64,000 bases of DNA from Streptomyces durmitorensis (GCF_023498005.1 NZ_CP097289.1:8804001-8868000), one strand, 5' to 3'; counted from the stretch's first letter, positions 7,908 to 17,889 are shown. Made by a program: numbers and translations. The notes: generated by a model not told the origin, from the sequence alone.

Positions 7908-9077
7908 GTGCGTGAGCAGGTATGGCAGACGTCGCGTTCTTCCGGGCGGCAGCAGGGCGGTCGGCGCAGAGCCGTGCCGGCCGCGGCCGCGGTGGCCGTC
8001 GGCGTCATGACGATGGGCGCCCTTTCGCCGACCGCGGCGTCCGCCACCGCCGGGCCGGACACCGTCCGGCAGGGCCTGAACGCGCTGGTGCGTTCCGACG
8101 GAGTGCCCGCAGCGCTGGCGAGCGTCAAGGACCGTGACGGCCGCACCCGCACCTACACCGCGGGGGTCGGCGACCTGGCCACCGGCGCGAAGGTGCCCAG
8201 GGACGGTCAGGTGCGGATCGGCAGCAACACCAAGACGTTCACCGCGGTGCTCGTGCTGCAACTGGTCGGGGAAGGGAAGATCGACCTGGACACGTCGATC
8301 GACACCTATCTGCCGGGACTCGTACGCGGAGAGGGGATCGACGGAAGCCGCATCTCCGTCCGCCACCTCCTGCAGCACACCAGCGGACTCCCCAACTACG
8401 TCAACTACCTCGGCGAGGACGTCCGGCACTACGAACCCCGCCAACTCCTGGACATAGCCCTCCAGCACAAGGCCCGCTTCGACCCCGGGGAGAAGTGGGA
8501 GTACAGCAACACGAACTACGTGCTTGCGGGCCTGCTCGTCGAGAAGATCACCGGCCGCCCCCTCGAAGAGGAGCTGGAGCGGCGCATCATCAAACCCATC
8601 GGGCTGCGCCACACCTACTTCCCCGCCCCCGGTGACGTGACCATCCGAGAGCCCCATCCCAAGGGCTACTACCAGGAAACGGCGGGCGCGCCTCTGCGCG
8701 ACGGCACGGAACTTGACCCCTCCTGGGGCTGGGCGGCAGGCCAGATGATCTCCACCAACACCGACCTCAACCGCTTCTTCACGGCGCTCCTTTCCGGCCG
8801 CCTCCTGCCCAAGGCCCAGCTCGACGAGATGCGCACCACCGTCCCCGCCTCAGAGCCCTTCGCCTCGGGTGCCCGTTACGGACTGGGGCTCGTGAGCACG
8901 CCGCTGTCGTGCGGCGGTGTCTACTGGGGCCACGGCGGAAGCACCACGGGGTACGAGACCCGGGGCGGCGTCACCGGCAAGGGGCGCGCCGCCAACGTCG
9001 CGGTGACCACCCAGCCGAGCGACAAGGCCACCATGAAGCACGTCGAGAAGGTCGTGGACGAGGCCCTCTGCCGCTGA
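7908..9077 (+). CDS. Secreted serine hydrolase / D-alanyl-D-alanine carboxypeptidase (class C beta-lactamase fold)
   Basis: A 389-residue exported penicillin-recognising hydrolase. A long signal peptide (RRR, then AVPAAAAVAVGVMTMGAL...ASA) precedes the domain. The three family motifs are intact: SxxK as SNTK (Ser106, Lys109), YxN as YSN (Tyr199) and the HxG variant of KTG as HGG (342-344). It resembles the Streptomyces R61 DD-peptidase type rather than a dedicated beta-lactamase. The start is the GTG at 7908 because AGGAG (7896-7900) sits 7 nt upstream and the signal peptide begins here. A strong hairpin follows the stop. Confidence 0.88.
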   Translation: MREQVWQTSRSSGRQQGGRRRAVPAAAAVAVGVMTMGALSPTAASATAGPDTVRQGLNALVRSDGVPAALASVKDRDGRTRTYTAGVGDLATGAKVPRDGQVRIGSNTKTFTAVLVLQLVGEGKIDLDTSIDTYLPGLVRGEGIDGSRISVRHLLQHTSGLPNYVNYLGEDVRHYEPRQLLDIALQHKARFDPGEKWEYSNTNYVLAGLLVEKITGRPLEEELERRIIKPIGLRHTYFPAPGDVTIREPHPKGYYQETAGAPLRDGTELDPSWGWAAGQMISTNTDLNRFFTALLSGRLLPKAQLDEMRTTVPASEPFASGARYGLGLVSTPLSCGGVYWGHGGSTTGYETRGGVTGKGRAANVAVTTQPSDKATMKHVEKVVDEALCR

Positions 9078-9091
9078 ACCGCGCCATCGCT

Positions 9092-9132
9092 CCCCTCCCG
9101 TACCGCCGATCAACTCGGCGGTACGGGAGGGG
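9092..9132. terminator. Hairpin terminator after the serine hydrolase
   Basis: A perfect 18-bp stem (9092-9109 with 9115-9132) closes a 5-nt loop, starting 14 nt after the stop codon. It isolates the hydrolase from the rhamnosidase gene downstream. Confidence 0.88.
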
Positions 9133-9206
9133 AGAGGGAGATCCGCCGGGCCTCCGCACACCTCTTGAGTTGCCCGCAATGCTCGACCTAGGCTTACCGG
9201 GTCGTG

Positions 9207-9222
9207 AATGAAACGTTTCATT
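9207..9222. promoter_or_regulatory. LacI-family operator palindrome upstream of the rhamnosidase
   Basis: AATGAAACGTTTCATT is a perfect 16-bp palindrome with the central CG typical of LacI/GalR-family operators. It lies 42 nt before the rhamnosidase start, where a repressor would block the promoter. No LacI gene is in the window, so the regulator must act from elsewhere. Confidence 0.75.
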
Positions 9223-9263
9223 TACGTTGTGGGCACTCGGATTCATCATCCAAGGGACGTGTG

Positions 9264-12200
9264 ATGAGCGAAGAGCGTGAGACGAGGCGCGGCAGTGCGT
9301 GGAACCGCCGGGCCTTTCTGAGGACTTCAGCGGCCGGTGCCGGAGTGGGCGTACTCGGGCTGAGCCAGGGCGTGGACACAGCCGCCGCGGAGGATCGAGG
9401 GGACCACCGGGAGGGGGCAGGGAAACTGAGAGTCGAACGCACCACCGTCGAGTACGCGACGACTCTCCTCGGTACGGACGCGGCCGAGCCGAGGCTGAGT
9501 TGGGAACTGTCGGCGCCGGGCCATGGCGCCCGGCAGAGCGCGTATCAGATCAGGGTCTCGCTCGGCTCGGGCGAGAAGAGCACCAAGGCGGTGTGGGACT
9601 CCGGCCGCGTCGCCTCCTCGCGGACGCTCGGAGTGCCGTACGGCGGGCCCGCGTTGAAACCCCGTACGCGCTACCACTGGCAGGTGCGGGTCTGGGACGC
9701 CGACGGACGGGCCTCCGCCTGGAGCACCTCGCGCTGGTGGGAGACCGCCCTTGCGAAGGACGCCTGGCAGGGGCACTGGATCGGCGCGGACGCCGCCCCG
9801 AAGGCGCCCGGCTTCGAGGGGGCGTCCTGGATCTGGTCGCCGGGCTCCACTGCGCAGGACGCCCCGGCGGGCGCGAGGTGGTTCCGGGGCGTACTCGAAC
9901 TGCCCGAGGGGATCGAGGTGTCCGCCGCGCAGGTCGTGGCCACCGCCGACGACGACTTCACCCTCCACCTGGACGGCGAGGAAGTACTGCACGCCCCGGA
10001 GCAGACCGACGGCTGGCGCACCGCTCGTCTCGCCGATGTGACCGAGCGCGTACGAGGTGCGGGCCGGCGCGTGGTGGTCGCCGCTCGCGCGACGAACCGC
10101 GGCAGCGCCGCCGTCAACCCCGGTGGCCTGCTCGTGCGTCTGCTGGTGCAATCCGCGGGCGGAGCCCACGAGTTGGTCACCGGGGCGGGGTGGCGATGTG
10201 CGGAGTCGGAGCAAGAGGGCTGGCAGCGGGCCGACTTCGACGACAGCGGGTGGCCCGAGGCGGACGTGCTCGCGCCGTTCGGCGAAGGCCCCTGGGGCAG
10301 TGACGCCCAGGTCCCGGCGGCCGAGCAGCCCGCGCCGCTGCTGCGCCGCGAGTTCACCGTGCGCAAGCCCGTGACGCGAGCTCGCCTCTACATCAGCGGT
10401 CTGGCCTATTACGAGGCCCACATCAACGGTCGCAGGATCGGCCGCCAAGTGCTCGACCCGGGCTTCACGGACTACGAGGAGACGGTCCTCTACGCCGTGC
10501 ACGACGTGACGGACCAGATCCGACGGGGCTCCAATGTCATCGGCGTCACGCTCGGCCGCGGCTTCTACGGCATGACGACACCCAACGTATGGAACTGGCA
10601 CAAGCCGCCGTGGCACGGGGAACCCCAACTCATCGGCCAGCTCGAGATCGAGCACTCGGACGGCTCCCGCACCACCGTCGCGACGGACGGCTCATGGCGG
10701 ATCGCGGAGGGCCCGACCCGGACCAACTCCCTCTACGCGGGGGAGACCTACGACGCCCGCGAGCGCCGGAAGGGCTGGACCGAGCCCGGCTTCGACGACG
10801 GCGACTGGCGGCGGCCCGCGCGGCAGGACCCGCCGAAGGGAGCGCTGCGCGCGCAGCCTCACGACGCGATCGAGGTCATCGACACCGTGCGGCCGGTGGC
10901 GGTGAAGGCGCACGGCGACGACTGGATCGTCGACATGGGGCGCACCCTGGCGGGGTGGACGCGACTGCGCGTGCGGGCCGAAGCCGGTACGACGGTGCGG
11001 CTCGCGCACGGCGAGAAACTCAAGGACGACGGAAGCGTGCACGCCGAGACGGGCCATGTGCCCGGCCGCTTCCAGACCGACGAGTACATCTGCGCGGGTG
11101 ACGGGGCCGACGAGGTGTGGGAACCCCGCTTCTCGTACAAGGGCTTCCGCTATGTGCAGATCAGCGGGCTGCCCGGCAAGCCCGATCCGGACGACGTGAC
11201 CGGCATCGTGGTCCACACACCCGTCGACGACACCGGCACCTTCACGTGCTCCGAGCCCTTCTACGAGCGGCTCGAACAGGCCATGCGGCGCACGATCCAG
11301 AACAATCTGCACGGCATCCCCACGGACACTCCGATGTACGAGAAGAACGGCTGGACCGGCGACGCGCAGGTCGGCGCGCCCGTCATGATGTACGCCCTCG
11401 GCATGCACCGGTTCCTGGGCAAGTGGCTGGGCGACCTGAGGGACAGTCAGAACAAGGACGGCCAGCTGCCGGTGATCGTGCCGAGCGGAGGCTGGGGGTA
11501 CGGGGACCTGGGACCCTCTCCGGAGTGGACCACGGTCTATCCCTTCCTGGTGCGCGAGATGTACCGGGTCTATGGCGACGAGCGCGTCATCGAGGAGCAT
11601 CTGCCCGCCCTGGTGCGGTACTTGGACTGGGAGACCGACCGCTTGAAGGACGGCCTGGCGGTGACCGCGCTCGGCGACTATCTGTCGCCCGGCTACGGAG
11701 GCAACCCGCCCGAGGACACCCGGCTCACCGCGACCGCCTATCTGCACCGGGCGCTCACCGACACCGCTGAGATGGCGCGCATCGCGCGTGACAACGATGT
11801 CCACCAGCGCTTCCTGAGCACCGCCGAGCAGATGAAGAAGAGCCTCAACGCGACGTTCCTCGCCCCCGAAGGCCACTACCGCACGGCCAAGGACCCCGAA
11901 TACCGGCAGACCAACAACTGCGTTCCGCTGGCCTTCGGGCTCGTTCCGCCCGGCGCACGGGCGAGCGTCACGGCGTCGCTCCTCGCGGACATCGAGAAGC
12001 GGGGCAACCACCTCAACACCGGCTGCCTCGGCACCAGTGTGCTGCTCCGCTGCCTGAGCGCGCAGGGCCACTCCGACGTGGCCCACGCCATCGCCACCCA
12101 GCGGACCTACCCGAGCTGGGGCCACTGGTTCGACCACGGCGCCGACACCATGTGGGAGATGTGGCCGCTCGACTCACGCTCACGCGACCACTACTTCCAG

Positions 12201-12545
12201 GGGACCGTGGTGCAGTGGCTCTACGAGAACGTGGCGGGGCTGCGTCCCGGCGACGAGGGGTACCGCACCTTCACCGTGCGGCCCGACGCGCGCACGGGTG
12301 TCACGTGGGCGCGCACCGAGTTCCACACCGTGCGGGGCCCGGCCGAGGTGTCCTGGTCGCGCGTCGACGAGACCGTGCGCCTCACGGTGCGGGTGCCGGT
12401 GGGCGCGACGGCGGAGGTCCATGTCCCCGCCGCGTCACGCAAGGAGGTGCGGGCGCCGCAGGGCGCTGAGTTCGTGCGCACCGAACCGGGCTACGCGGTG
12501 TACCGGGCGCCGCATGGCACGTGGGGGTTCAGCGGGCGTCCCTGA
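9264..12545 (+). CDS. Tat-exported alpha-L-rhamnosidase (GH78)
   Basis: A 1093-residue glycoside hydrolase expected to release terminal L-rhamnose from glycans or plant glycosides outside the cell. The N-terminus has a twin-arginine signal (NRRAFLRTSAAGAG followed by an Ala/Gly/Leu core). A fibronectin-like region (about residues 55-165) and two beta-sandwich regions precede the (alpha/alpha)6 catalytic domain from about residue 660. There the GH78 hallmark appears as TDTPMYEKNGWTGDAQ, where the acidic residues of this segment are expected at the active site. A C-terminal beta-domain closes the protein. The ATG at 9264 has AAGGGA upstream. Control by a LacI-type repressor is likely from the operator. 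It is a monocistron, ending before a hairpin. Confidence 0.9.
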   Translation: MSEERETRRGSAWNRRAFLRTSAAGAGVGVLGLSQGVDTAAAEDRGDHREGAGKLRVERTTVEYATTLLGTDAAEPRLSWELSAPGHGARQSAYQIRVSLGSGEKSTKAVWDSGRVASSRTLGVPYGGPALKPRTRYHWQVRVWDADGRASAWSTSRWWETALAKDAWQGHWIGADAAPKAPGFEGASWIWSPGSTAQDAPAGARWFRGVLELPEGIEVSAAQVVATADDDFTLHLDGEEVLHAPEQTDGWRTARLADVTERVRGAGRRVVVAARATNRGSAAVNPGGLLVRLLVQSAGGAHELVTGAGWRCAESEQEGWQRADFDDSGWPEADVLAPFGEGPWGSDAQVPAAEQPAPLLRREFTVRKPVTRARLYISGLAYYEAHINGRRIGRQVLDPGFTDYEETVLYAVHDVTDQIRRGSNVIGVTLGRGFYGMTTPNVWNWHKPPWHGEPQLIGQLEIEHSDGSRTTVATDGSWRIAEGPTRTNSLYAGETYDARERRKGWTEPGFDDGDWRRPARQDPPKGALRAQPHDAIEVIDTVRPVAVKAHGDDWIVDMGRTLAGWTRLRVRAEAGTTVRLAHGEKLKDDGSVHAETGHVPGRFQTDEYICAGDGADEVWEPRFSYKGFRYVQISGLPGKPDPDDVTGIVVHTPVDDTGTFTCSEPFYERLEQAMRRTIQNNLHGIPTDTPMYEKNGWTGDAQVGAPVMMYALGMHRFLGKWLGDLRDSQNKDGQLPVIVPSGGWGYGDLGPSPEWTTVYPFLVREMYRVYGDERVIEEHLPALVRYLDWETDRLKDGLAVTALGDYLSPGYGGNPPEDTRLTATAYLHRALTDTAEMARIARDNDVHQRFLSTAEQMKKSLNATFLAPEGHYRTAKDPEYRQTNNCVPLAFGLVPPGARASVTASLLADIEKRGNHLNTGCLGTSVLLRCLSAQGHSDVAHAIATQRTYPSWGHWFDHGADTMWEMWPLDSRSRDHYFQGTVVQWLYENVAGLRPGDEGYRTFTVRPDARTGVTWARTEFHTVRGPAEVSWSRVDETVRLTVRVPVGATAEVHVPAASRKEVRAPQGAEFVRTEPGYAVYRAPHGTWGFSGRP

Positions 12546-12579
12546 ATCCTCAGCTCCTGAATTGCTGAAGTGCTGCCGT

Positions 12580-12616
12580 CCTCCCGCCCCGGCGCTCGGC
12601 CCGCCGGGGCGGGAGG
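12580..12616. terminator. Hairpin terminator after the rhamnosidase; description of the 12546-12883 gap
   Basis: A perfect 15-bp stem (12580-12594 with 12602-12616) has a 7-nt loop. The rest of the 338-nt gap to the next gene holds no convincing gene. An AT-richer patch around 12791-12820 (TTGTCA at 12795 followed by CGATTAATG) may be the promoter of the membrane-protein gene, but box spacing is poor. Confidence 0.82.
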
Positions 12617-12883
12617 CGGGGCCGGTCAGCTGAGCCGGCTGTAGAGGGCCCGTGTCGACTGTGGTGCGCCTGGCCGCTTCTGACGGTCCCAAACCTCATC
12701 GCCCCCAGGGGCCCCGGACGGCGTACAAGCCCCGGGGAGCGTCCGTCGGGCCCCTCCGATCTTCGCCCTGCGCCCTCGGAAAGGTCGGGGTAATTTGTCA
12801 TCGTTTCTACCGATTAATGCTCTCTGTCCTGCGCCCTGCGGGTCAGCGGAGGAGCCCTGCAGCGTGTAGGGGGAAGGCAGGCG

Positions 12884-14389
12884 ATGGCCAAGACCTTGAG
12901 CGTCCCGCTCGCCGGAATGGAGTACCGCGGCCCGCTGACGGCCGTGCGCACCCCGCGACGCACCGGAGGGCAGGGCTGGGTGGCCGCAGTGGCGGTGGCT
13001 TTCACCCTGGCCCAACTGGCCCTCGTACGGCCCGGAATGGGGCTCGGCTGGGACGAGGCGGTGTATGTCAGCCAGGTCAGCGGCCACGCCCCCGCGGCGT
13101 TCTTCAGCGCTCCCCGTTCCCGCGGGATCTCCCTGCTGGTCGCGCCGATCGCCTCGTGGTCGTCGTCCACCGAACTCCTGCGGGTCTATCTGTCCCTGCT
13201 GTCAGGCCTCGGCCTCTTCCTGGCGCTGCGCGCCTGGCGCGGCTTGTTCCCCGTACGGGTGACGGCCCTCGCGGGTGCTCTGTTCGCGACGCTCTGGGTG
13301 ACCGTGTTCTACGGCCCGGAGGTCATGCCCAACTACTGGGTCGCGATCGGCGCCCTGGCGGGCGTCGGGTGCTTCCTGCGGGTCCAGGCGGACCGCCGCG
13401 ACCGGGCCGCGCTGTGGGGCGCGGGCGCGAGCGCGGCCCTGATGGCGTGGATGCGGCCCACCGACACCGTCTGGGTGGTCCTTCCGCTCTTGGTGCTGCT
13501 GGTGTGCGTCCGCCGGTGGCGGCGGCCGCGGTTGCTGGCGGCGCTCGTCGTGGGTCTGGGGTCAGGGGCGGTCGGGTGGGTCGTCGAGGCGTACGTCAGT
13601 TTCGGCGGTCTGGGCGCACGCCTGGCCGACGCCTCCCGCATCCAGGGCGGCCTCGGCTGGAACATCGCCGTCCTCGATCAGCTCCGCAGCCTGCGCGGCC
13701 AGACGCTGTGCCGCCCGTGCACCGGCTCGGTTCCGGCACCGGAGCTGATCGCGTGGTGGTTCGCCCTGCCGCTGCTCGCCGCGCTGGGGCTCGTGGTCGC
13801 GGTCAGGGCCCGGCGCACCGCGGGCACCCTTCTGCCGCTGGCCTGTGCCACGACGGCGGGCATCCCATACCTGTTCATGATCGGATACGCCGCGCCGCGC
13901 TTCCTGCTGCCGTTCTACGCCCTGCTCGCCATCCCGGTCGCCGACGCCCTCATCCACCTGGTCACCACCCGGCGCCAGGCGTGGCGACCGGTGGCCACGA
14001 CCCTGGTGGCACTGGCGCTCGCCGGGCATGTGGCCGTGCAGTACGCGGTCCTGGAGAACGCCGTGGCCCGCTCCACCGCCGCCCGCGAGGACTGGGCCCG
14101 CACGGCGTCCGAGCTCCACCGTCTCGGCGTACGGCCGCCGTGCGTGGTGACCGGGCTGGAGGCCCTGCCGATCGCCTTCTACGCCGGGTGCTCCTCCGCC
14201 CAGACGCAGGGGCACAACGCCAGCACGACCCGGGCGGAGCTCCTGCGGACCGCACAGCGGACGCCGACGGCCGCGCTCGCCACGGCGAAGGACGGGCCGC
14301 CGGAGTACGCGCGCGGCTGGCCGTCCCACCGGTTCGGCGATCTGCGCATCCATGTCGGCCCCGCGACGAGGACGGGAGACCAGGGATGA
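12884..14389 (+). CDS. Polytopic membrane protein, GT-C (mannosyl/arabinosyltransferase)-like
   Basis: A 501-residue integral membrane protein with about ten hydrophobic segments from residue 33 to about 385, then a soluble C-terminal tail of about 110 residues. The first loop after TM1 carries an acidic motif, GWDEAVY, in the place where GT-C glycosyltransferases (ArnT/PMT/GT39-like) keep their catalytic Asp/Glu. This suggests a polyprenyl-phosphate-sugar-dependent glycosyltransferase. The start ATG has GGGGGAAGG upstream. Donor and acceptor are unknown, and a non-catalytic membrane protein cannot be excluded. Confidence 0.72.
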   Translation: MAKTLSVPLAGMEYRGPLTAVRTPRRTGGQGWVAAVAVAFTLAQLALVRPGMGLGWDEAVYVSQVSGHAPAAFFSAPRSRGISLLVAPIASWSSSTELLRVYLSLLSGLGLFLALRAWRGLFPVRVTALAGALFATLWVTVFYGPEVMPNYWVAIGALAGVGCFLRVQADRRDRAALWGAGASAALMAWMRPTDTVWVVLPLLVLLVCVRRWRRPRLLAALVVGLGSGAVGWVVEAYVSFGGLGARLADASRIQGGLGWNIAVLDQLRSLRGQTLCRPCTGSVPAPELIAWWFALPLLAALGLVVAVRARRTAGTLLPLACATTAGIPYLFMIGYAAPRFLLPFYALLAIPVADALIHLVTTRRQAWRPVATTLVALALAGHVAVQYAVLENAVARSTAAREDWARTASELHRLGVRPPCVVTGLEALPIAFYAGCSSAQTQGHNASTTRAELLRTAQRTPTAALATAKDGPPEYARGWPSHRFGDLRIHVGPATRTGDQG

Positions 14390-14567
14390 CCGGATGACCC
14401 GCCCGTCGGGCCCGTCGGGCGTCCGCACGCGGTGGTTGGTCCACGTGCGCACCGCATACGGACAGCGGGACAAAAGCTGACCATCCGAGTGTTTTGCGGG
14501 CGAGTGAGCGGAGAGCAGTCCCGACACAAGCCCTCTGCACGCGAAACGATCAGTACAAGGAGCCACC

Positions 14568-15395
14568 GTGACCGCAGTACCCGCCATCACCCTCAACAAC
14601 GCCGTGCAGATCCCCCAGCTCGGCTTCGGCACCTACCAGATCGAGCCGGAGGAGACCCGCGAGACGACGCTGGCCGCGCTGGAAGCCGGCTACCGGCACA
14701 TCGACACGGCACAGATGTACGGCAACGAGAAGGAGGTCGGCCAGGCGGTCCGCGACTCCGGTCTCGACCGCGCCGACATCTTCGTGACCAGCAAGCTCAA
14801 CAACGGCGCCCATGAGCACGACGACGCCCTCAAGGCGTTCGACCGCACCATGGACGACCTCGGCCTCGACCACCTGGACCTCTTCCTCATCCACTGGCCG
14901 CTGCCCGGCGAGGGCGACTTCGTGGAGACCTGGAAGGCCCTGGAGGAGATCTACCGCTCGGGCCGGTCCAAGGCCATCGGGGTCTCCAACTTCCAGCCCC
15001 ACCACCTGCGTCGGCTGCTCCAGGGCAGCGACGTGGTGCCCGCGGTCAACCAGATCGAGGTGCACCCCTACCTCACCCAGGACGACGTCAGGGCCTTCGG
15101 CGCCGAGCACGACATCGCCACCGAGGCCTGGTCGCCCATCGCGCAGGGCAAGGTGCTCGACGACCCGACGATCAACCGGATCGCGCAGCGGGTGGGCAAG
15201 TCGCCCGCCCAGGTGACCCTGCGCTGGCACCTCCAGCGGGGCGACATCGTCTTCCCGAAGTCGGTGACCCAAAAGCGCATCGAGGAGAACTTCGACCTCT
15301 TCGACTTCGAGCTCAGCGAGGGTGACATCGGTGAGATCTCCGCACTGAACCGCGACGAGCGGACCGGCCCCGACCCGGAACGCTTCAACGGCTGA
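14568..15395 (+). CDS. Aldo/keto reductase (AKR5-type, 2,5-diketo-D-gluconate reductase-like)
   Basis: A 275-residue NADPH-dependent (beta/alpha)8 reductase of aldehydes and ketones. The catalytic tetrad is intact: Asp46 (HIDTAQMYGNE), Tyr51, Lys76 (TSKLNN) and His109 (LIHWP). The NADP-binding C-terminal segment includes FPKSVTQKRIEEN. The GTG start at 14568 is fixed by AAGGAG at 14557-14562. The 178-nt gap upstream contains a GC-rich near-palindrome around 14400-14422 that may terminate the preceding gene. The gene converges on the SpoIIE-type phosphatase. Confidence 0.92.
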   Translation: MTAVPAITLNNAVQIPQLGFGTYQIEPEETRETTLAALEAGYRHIDTAQMYGNEKEVGQAVRDSGLDRADIFVTSKLNNGAHEHDDALKAFDRTMDDLGLDHLDLFLIHWPLPGEGDFVETWKALEEIYRSGRSKAIGVSNFQPHHLRRLLQGSDVVPAVNQIEVHPYLTQDDVRAFGAEHDIATEAWSPIAQGKVLDDPTINRIAQRVGKSPAQVTLRWHLQRGDIVFPKSVTQKRIEENFDLFDFELSEGDIGEISALNRDERTGPDPERFNG

Positions 15396-15426
15396 GGACC
15401 GACCGCGTCAGCCCGTCCCTGCCCGC

Positions 15427-17889
15427 TCAGCCCGACTTCGGGAAGGCCTGTTCGGTCCAGATGGTCTTGCCGGAGCGGGTGTAGCGCGTTCCCCATCTCT
15501 GGACGAGCTGCGCGACGATGAACAGGCCGCGCCCGCCTTCGTCGTCATCGCCGCTGTGGCGCAGGTGCGGCGAGGTGTGGCCCCTGTCCGCGACCTCGCA
15601 CAGGAGGGTGCGGTCACGGATGAGGCGTACTTGGATCGGCCCTTCGGCGTACCTGACCGCGTTGGTCACCAGCTCGCTGACGACGAGTTCGGTCGCGAAC
15701 GCCAGTTCCTGAAGGCCCCAGTGGTGCAGCTGCTGGGTGGCCAGGTCCCGGGCCCTGCCCGCGGCGACCGGTTCCGCGGGCAGTTCCCATTCGGCGACCT
15801 GCGAGGTGTCGAGCTCGCGGGTGCGGACGAGCAGCAGGGCGGTGTCGTCGGCCGTCGAGCCGTCCGGCAGGAGCTCCGCCACCGCCCGGTCGCACAGTTC
15901 TTCGAGCGATGCGTGCTGGTCGCTGAGGACACGTCCCAGGGTGTCGAGTCCGTGATCGATGTCGCGGTCGCGGGCCTCGACGAGCCCGTCGGTGAAGAGA
16001 GCAAGGAGGCTGCCCACCGGCAGTTCGATCTCCATCGACTCGAACGGCAGGCCGCCGAGGCCGAGCGGCGGCCCTGCCGGCAGGTCAGGGAAGGACAGCA
16101 GGCCGTCCGGGTCGACGACCGCAGGCGGCAGATGCCCGGCCCTGGCCATGACGCAGCGCCGCGAGACCGGGTCGTAGACCGCGTAGAGACAGGTCGCCCC
16201 GGTGGTCACATCGGCGTAGGTGCCGTCGGGCGTCCCCAGCTCGCTGCGCTGCTCCTCCGCCGACTGCGCCACCAGATCGTCGAGCCGGGAGAGCAGCTCG
16301 ACGGGGTCCAGGTCCATCTGGGCGAACGCGCGCACGGTCGTACGCAGCCGCCCCATGGTGGCGGCCGCCTGGAGGCCATGGCCGACCACGTCCCCGACCA
16401 CGAGCCCGACCCGGGTTCCGGACAGCGGGATGACGTCGAACCAGTCACCGCCGACGCCTGTCACGTCGTCCGTGGGCAGGTAGCGGAAGGCCAGGTCGAC
16501 GGCTGACTGCTCCGGCACGTGCTGCGGGAGCAGCTGGCGCTGGAGGGCCAGGGACGCGGTGCGTTCACGGGTGAAGCGGCGGGCGTTGTCGATGGACACG
16601 GCCGTACGGGCGACCAGCTCGTCGGCCAGCGCCACCTCGCCGCTGTCGAAGGTGGCCGAACCCGGCCCGGGCCCGCGAAGGAAGGTGACGAGCCCCAGCG
16701 TGCTGTTCCCGGCCCGCAGCGGCACGACCAGCGCCGTGTCGTCGAGCACGAGCCCGCCCGAGGAGAGGCTGCGATGCTGCGGCGAACCAGGCGGGTACTC
16801 GACGGGAGGGTGGTTCACGGGGGGACGGGGAGCGACGCGCCCGCGGTCAGTGTCCCCGCGGTCAACGGGCCCGCAGCGCGCAGGCCGCTCTCCCGGCTCT
16901 GCCCGGTCGGCTTCCTCGGCCCCGGCCGAGCAGCGGGCGACCCGCACCAGGGAGATCGCCGCCGCGCCGCTGGTGGCAGGGACCTCGCCCTCCAGGACCG
17001 CCTGCGCGAGGTCGACCGTCACTGTGGTGGCGAACTCCGGTACCGCCACCTCGGTGATCTTCTCGGCGGTGACCCGCACATCGAGGGCGGCCCCGATTCC
17101 GCGGCCTGCTTCGACGAGCAGGGCGAGCCGCCGCTGGGCCTTGTAGCGATCCGAGATGTCGAAGGCGTCCTCGCACACGCCGATGACGCGTCCGTCGGCG
17201 TCCTGGAGCCGGTAGTAGGCACAGGACCAGAGGTGGTCCGTCTCCGGGTCGCTGGGCGGCCGGCCCTGGAAGTGGAGGTCCAGAAAGGGTTCTCCGGTGT
17301 CCATCACGTGCCGCATGACCGCTTCGAGCGTGGGCGGGTGCCCCTTGGTCACGAATTTTCCCTCGGAGTACAGCTGATCGGCGCGAAGGCCCCGGAACTC
17401 GGCGAACGGTCGGCCGATCTCCCGTTCGTACGCCGCGTTGCACCAGGTCAGGCGCAGGTCGGTGTCGTAGATGCCCAGGCCGACGGGGGACTGCGTGGCG
17501 AGGCCGTGCAAGAGGGCCAGCTGGGACTCCCACATCCGGAGGTCCTTCAGCTCCGTCGCGACGATGACGCGCGCCGCCGTGCCGGAGCCCGGCAGGGGAC
17601 ATTCCGCGGTGGCGACGACCAGCTCACGCCCGTCCCGGTGCCGGGCGACGCGGAGCTCGTTCCCCTGGAACCGGGGCGCGAGAGGGAGAACAGGGGGTGT
17701 CGGTGCGGGCGACAGGAAAGCGGCCAGGGGCCTGCCGACGACCTCCTGGGAGGGATATCCGAGGAGCCGCTCCGCCGCGGGGCTCCATCCGATGACCGTG
17801 TCCTGGGCGTCGACGACCGCCGTGGCCGCCCTGGTGACGTCGAGGGGCCCACGAAAGTCAGCACTCTGCTCCGCGTTCGATGCCGTCAT
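15427..17889 (-). CDS. PAS-PAS-GAF-SpoIIE phosphatase-HATPase signalling protein
   Basis: An 820-residue cytoplasmic regulator. Two PAS domains (about residues 15-115 and 125-265) lead into a GAF domain (about 275-440, with a Pro/Arg-rich insertion). A PP2C-type SpoIIE phosphatase follows (about 455-680), with acidic metal motifs GGDWFDV, GDVVGHG, TDGLVEARD and DDTALLLV. Last comes an anti-sigma-type HATPase (about 690-815) with N-box ELVTNAVRYAEG and G-box GGRGLF. In Streptomyces such proteins dephosphorylate anti-anti-sigma factors, and the kinase domain can phosphorylate them, linking a sensed signal to alternative sigma factors. The ATG at 17889 has only a weak ribosome binding site. It is transcribed in the same direction as, and downstream of, the agmatine deiminase-like gene. 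Confidence 0.9.
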   Translation of the reverse strand: MTASNAEQSADFRGPLDVTRAATAVVDAQDTVIGWSPAAERLLGYPSQEVVGRPLAAFLSPAPTPPVLPLAPRFQGNELRVARHRDGRELVVATAECPLPGSGTAARVIVATELKDLRMWESQLALLHGLATQSPVGLGIYDTDLRLTWCNAAYEREIGRPFAEFRGLRADQLYSEGKFVTKGHPPTLEAVMRHVMDTGEPFLDLHFQGRPPSDPETDHLWSCAYYRLQDADGRVIGVCEDAFDISDRYKAQRRLALLVEAGRGIGAALDVRVTAEKITEVAVPEFATTVTVDLAQAVLEGEVPATSGAAAISLVRVARCSAGAEEADRAEPGERPARCGPVDRGDTDRGRVAPRPPVNHPPVEYPPGSPQHRSLSSGGLVLDDTALVVPLRAGNSTLGLVTFLRGPGPGSATFDSGEVALADELVARTAVSIDNARRFTRERTASLALQRQLLPQHVPEQSAVDLAFRYLPTDDVTGVGGDWFDVIPLSGTRVGLVVGDVVGHGLQAAATMGRLRTTVRAFAQMDLDPVELLSRLDDLVAQSAEEQRSELGTPDGTYADVTTGATCLYAVYDPVSRRCVMARAGHLPPAVVDPDGLLSFPDLPAGPPLGLGGLPFESMEIELPVGSLLALFTDGLVEARDRDIDHGLDTLGRVLSDQHASLEELCDRAVAELLPDGSTADDTALLLVRTRELDTSQVAEWELPAEPVAAGRARDLATQQLHHWGLQELAFATELVVSELVTNAVRYAEGPIQVRLIRDRTLLCEVADRGHTSPHLRHSGDDDEGGRGLFIVAQLVQRWGTRYTRSGKTIWTEQAFPKSG

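Noticed and set aside
14396..14422. GC-rich near-palindrome after the membrane-protein gene
   Set aside because: It consists of short CCCGTCGGGC repeats with mismatches at symmetric positions, so I did not list it as a terminator.
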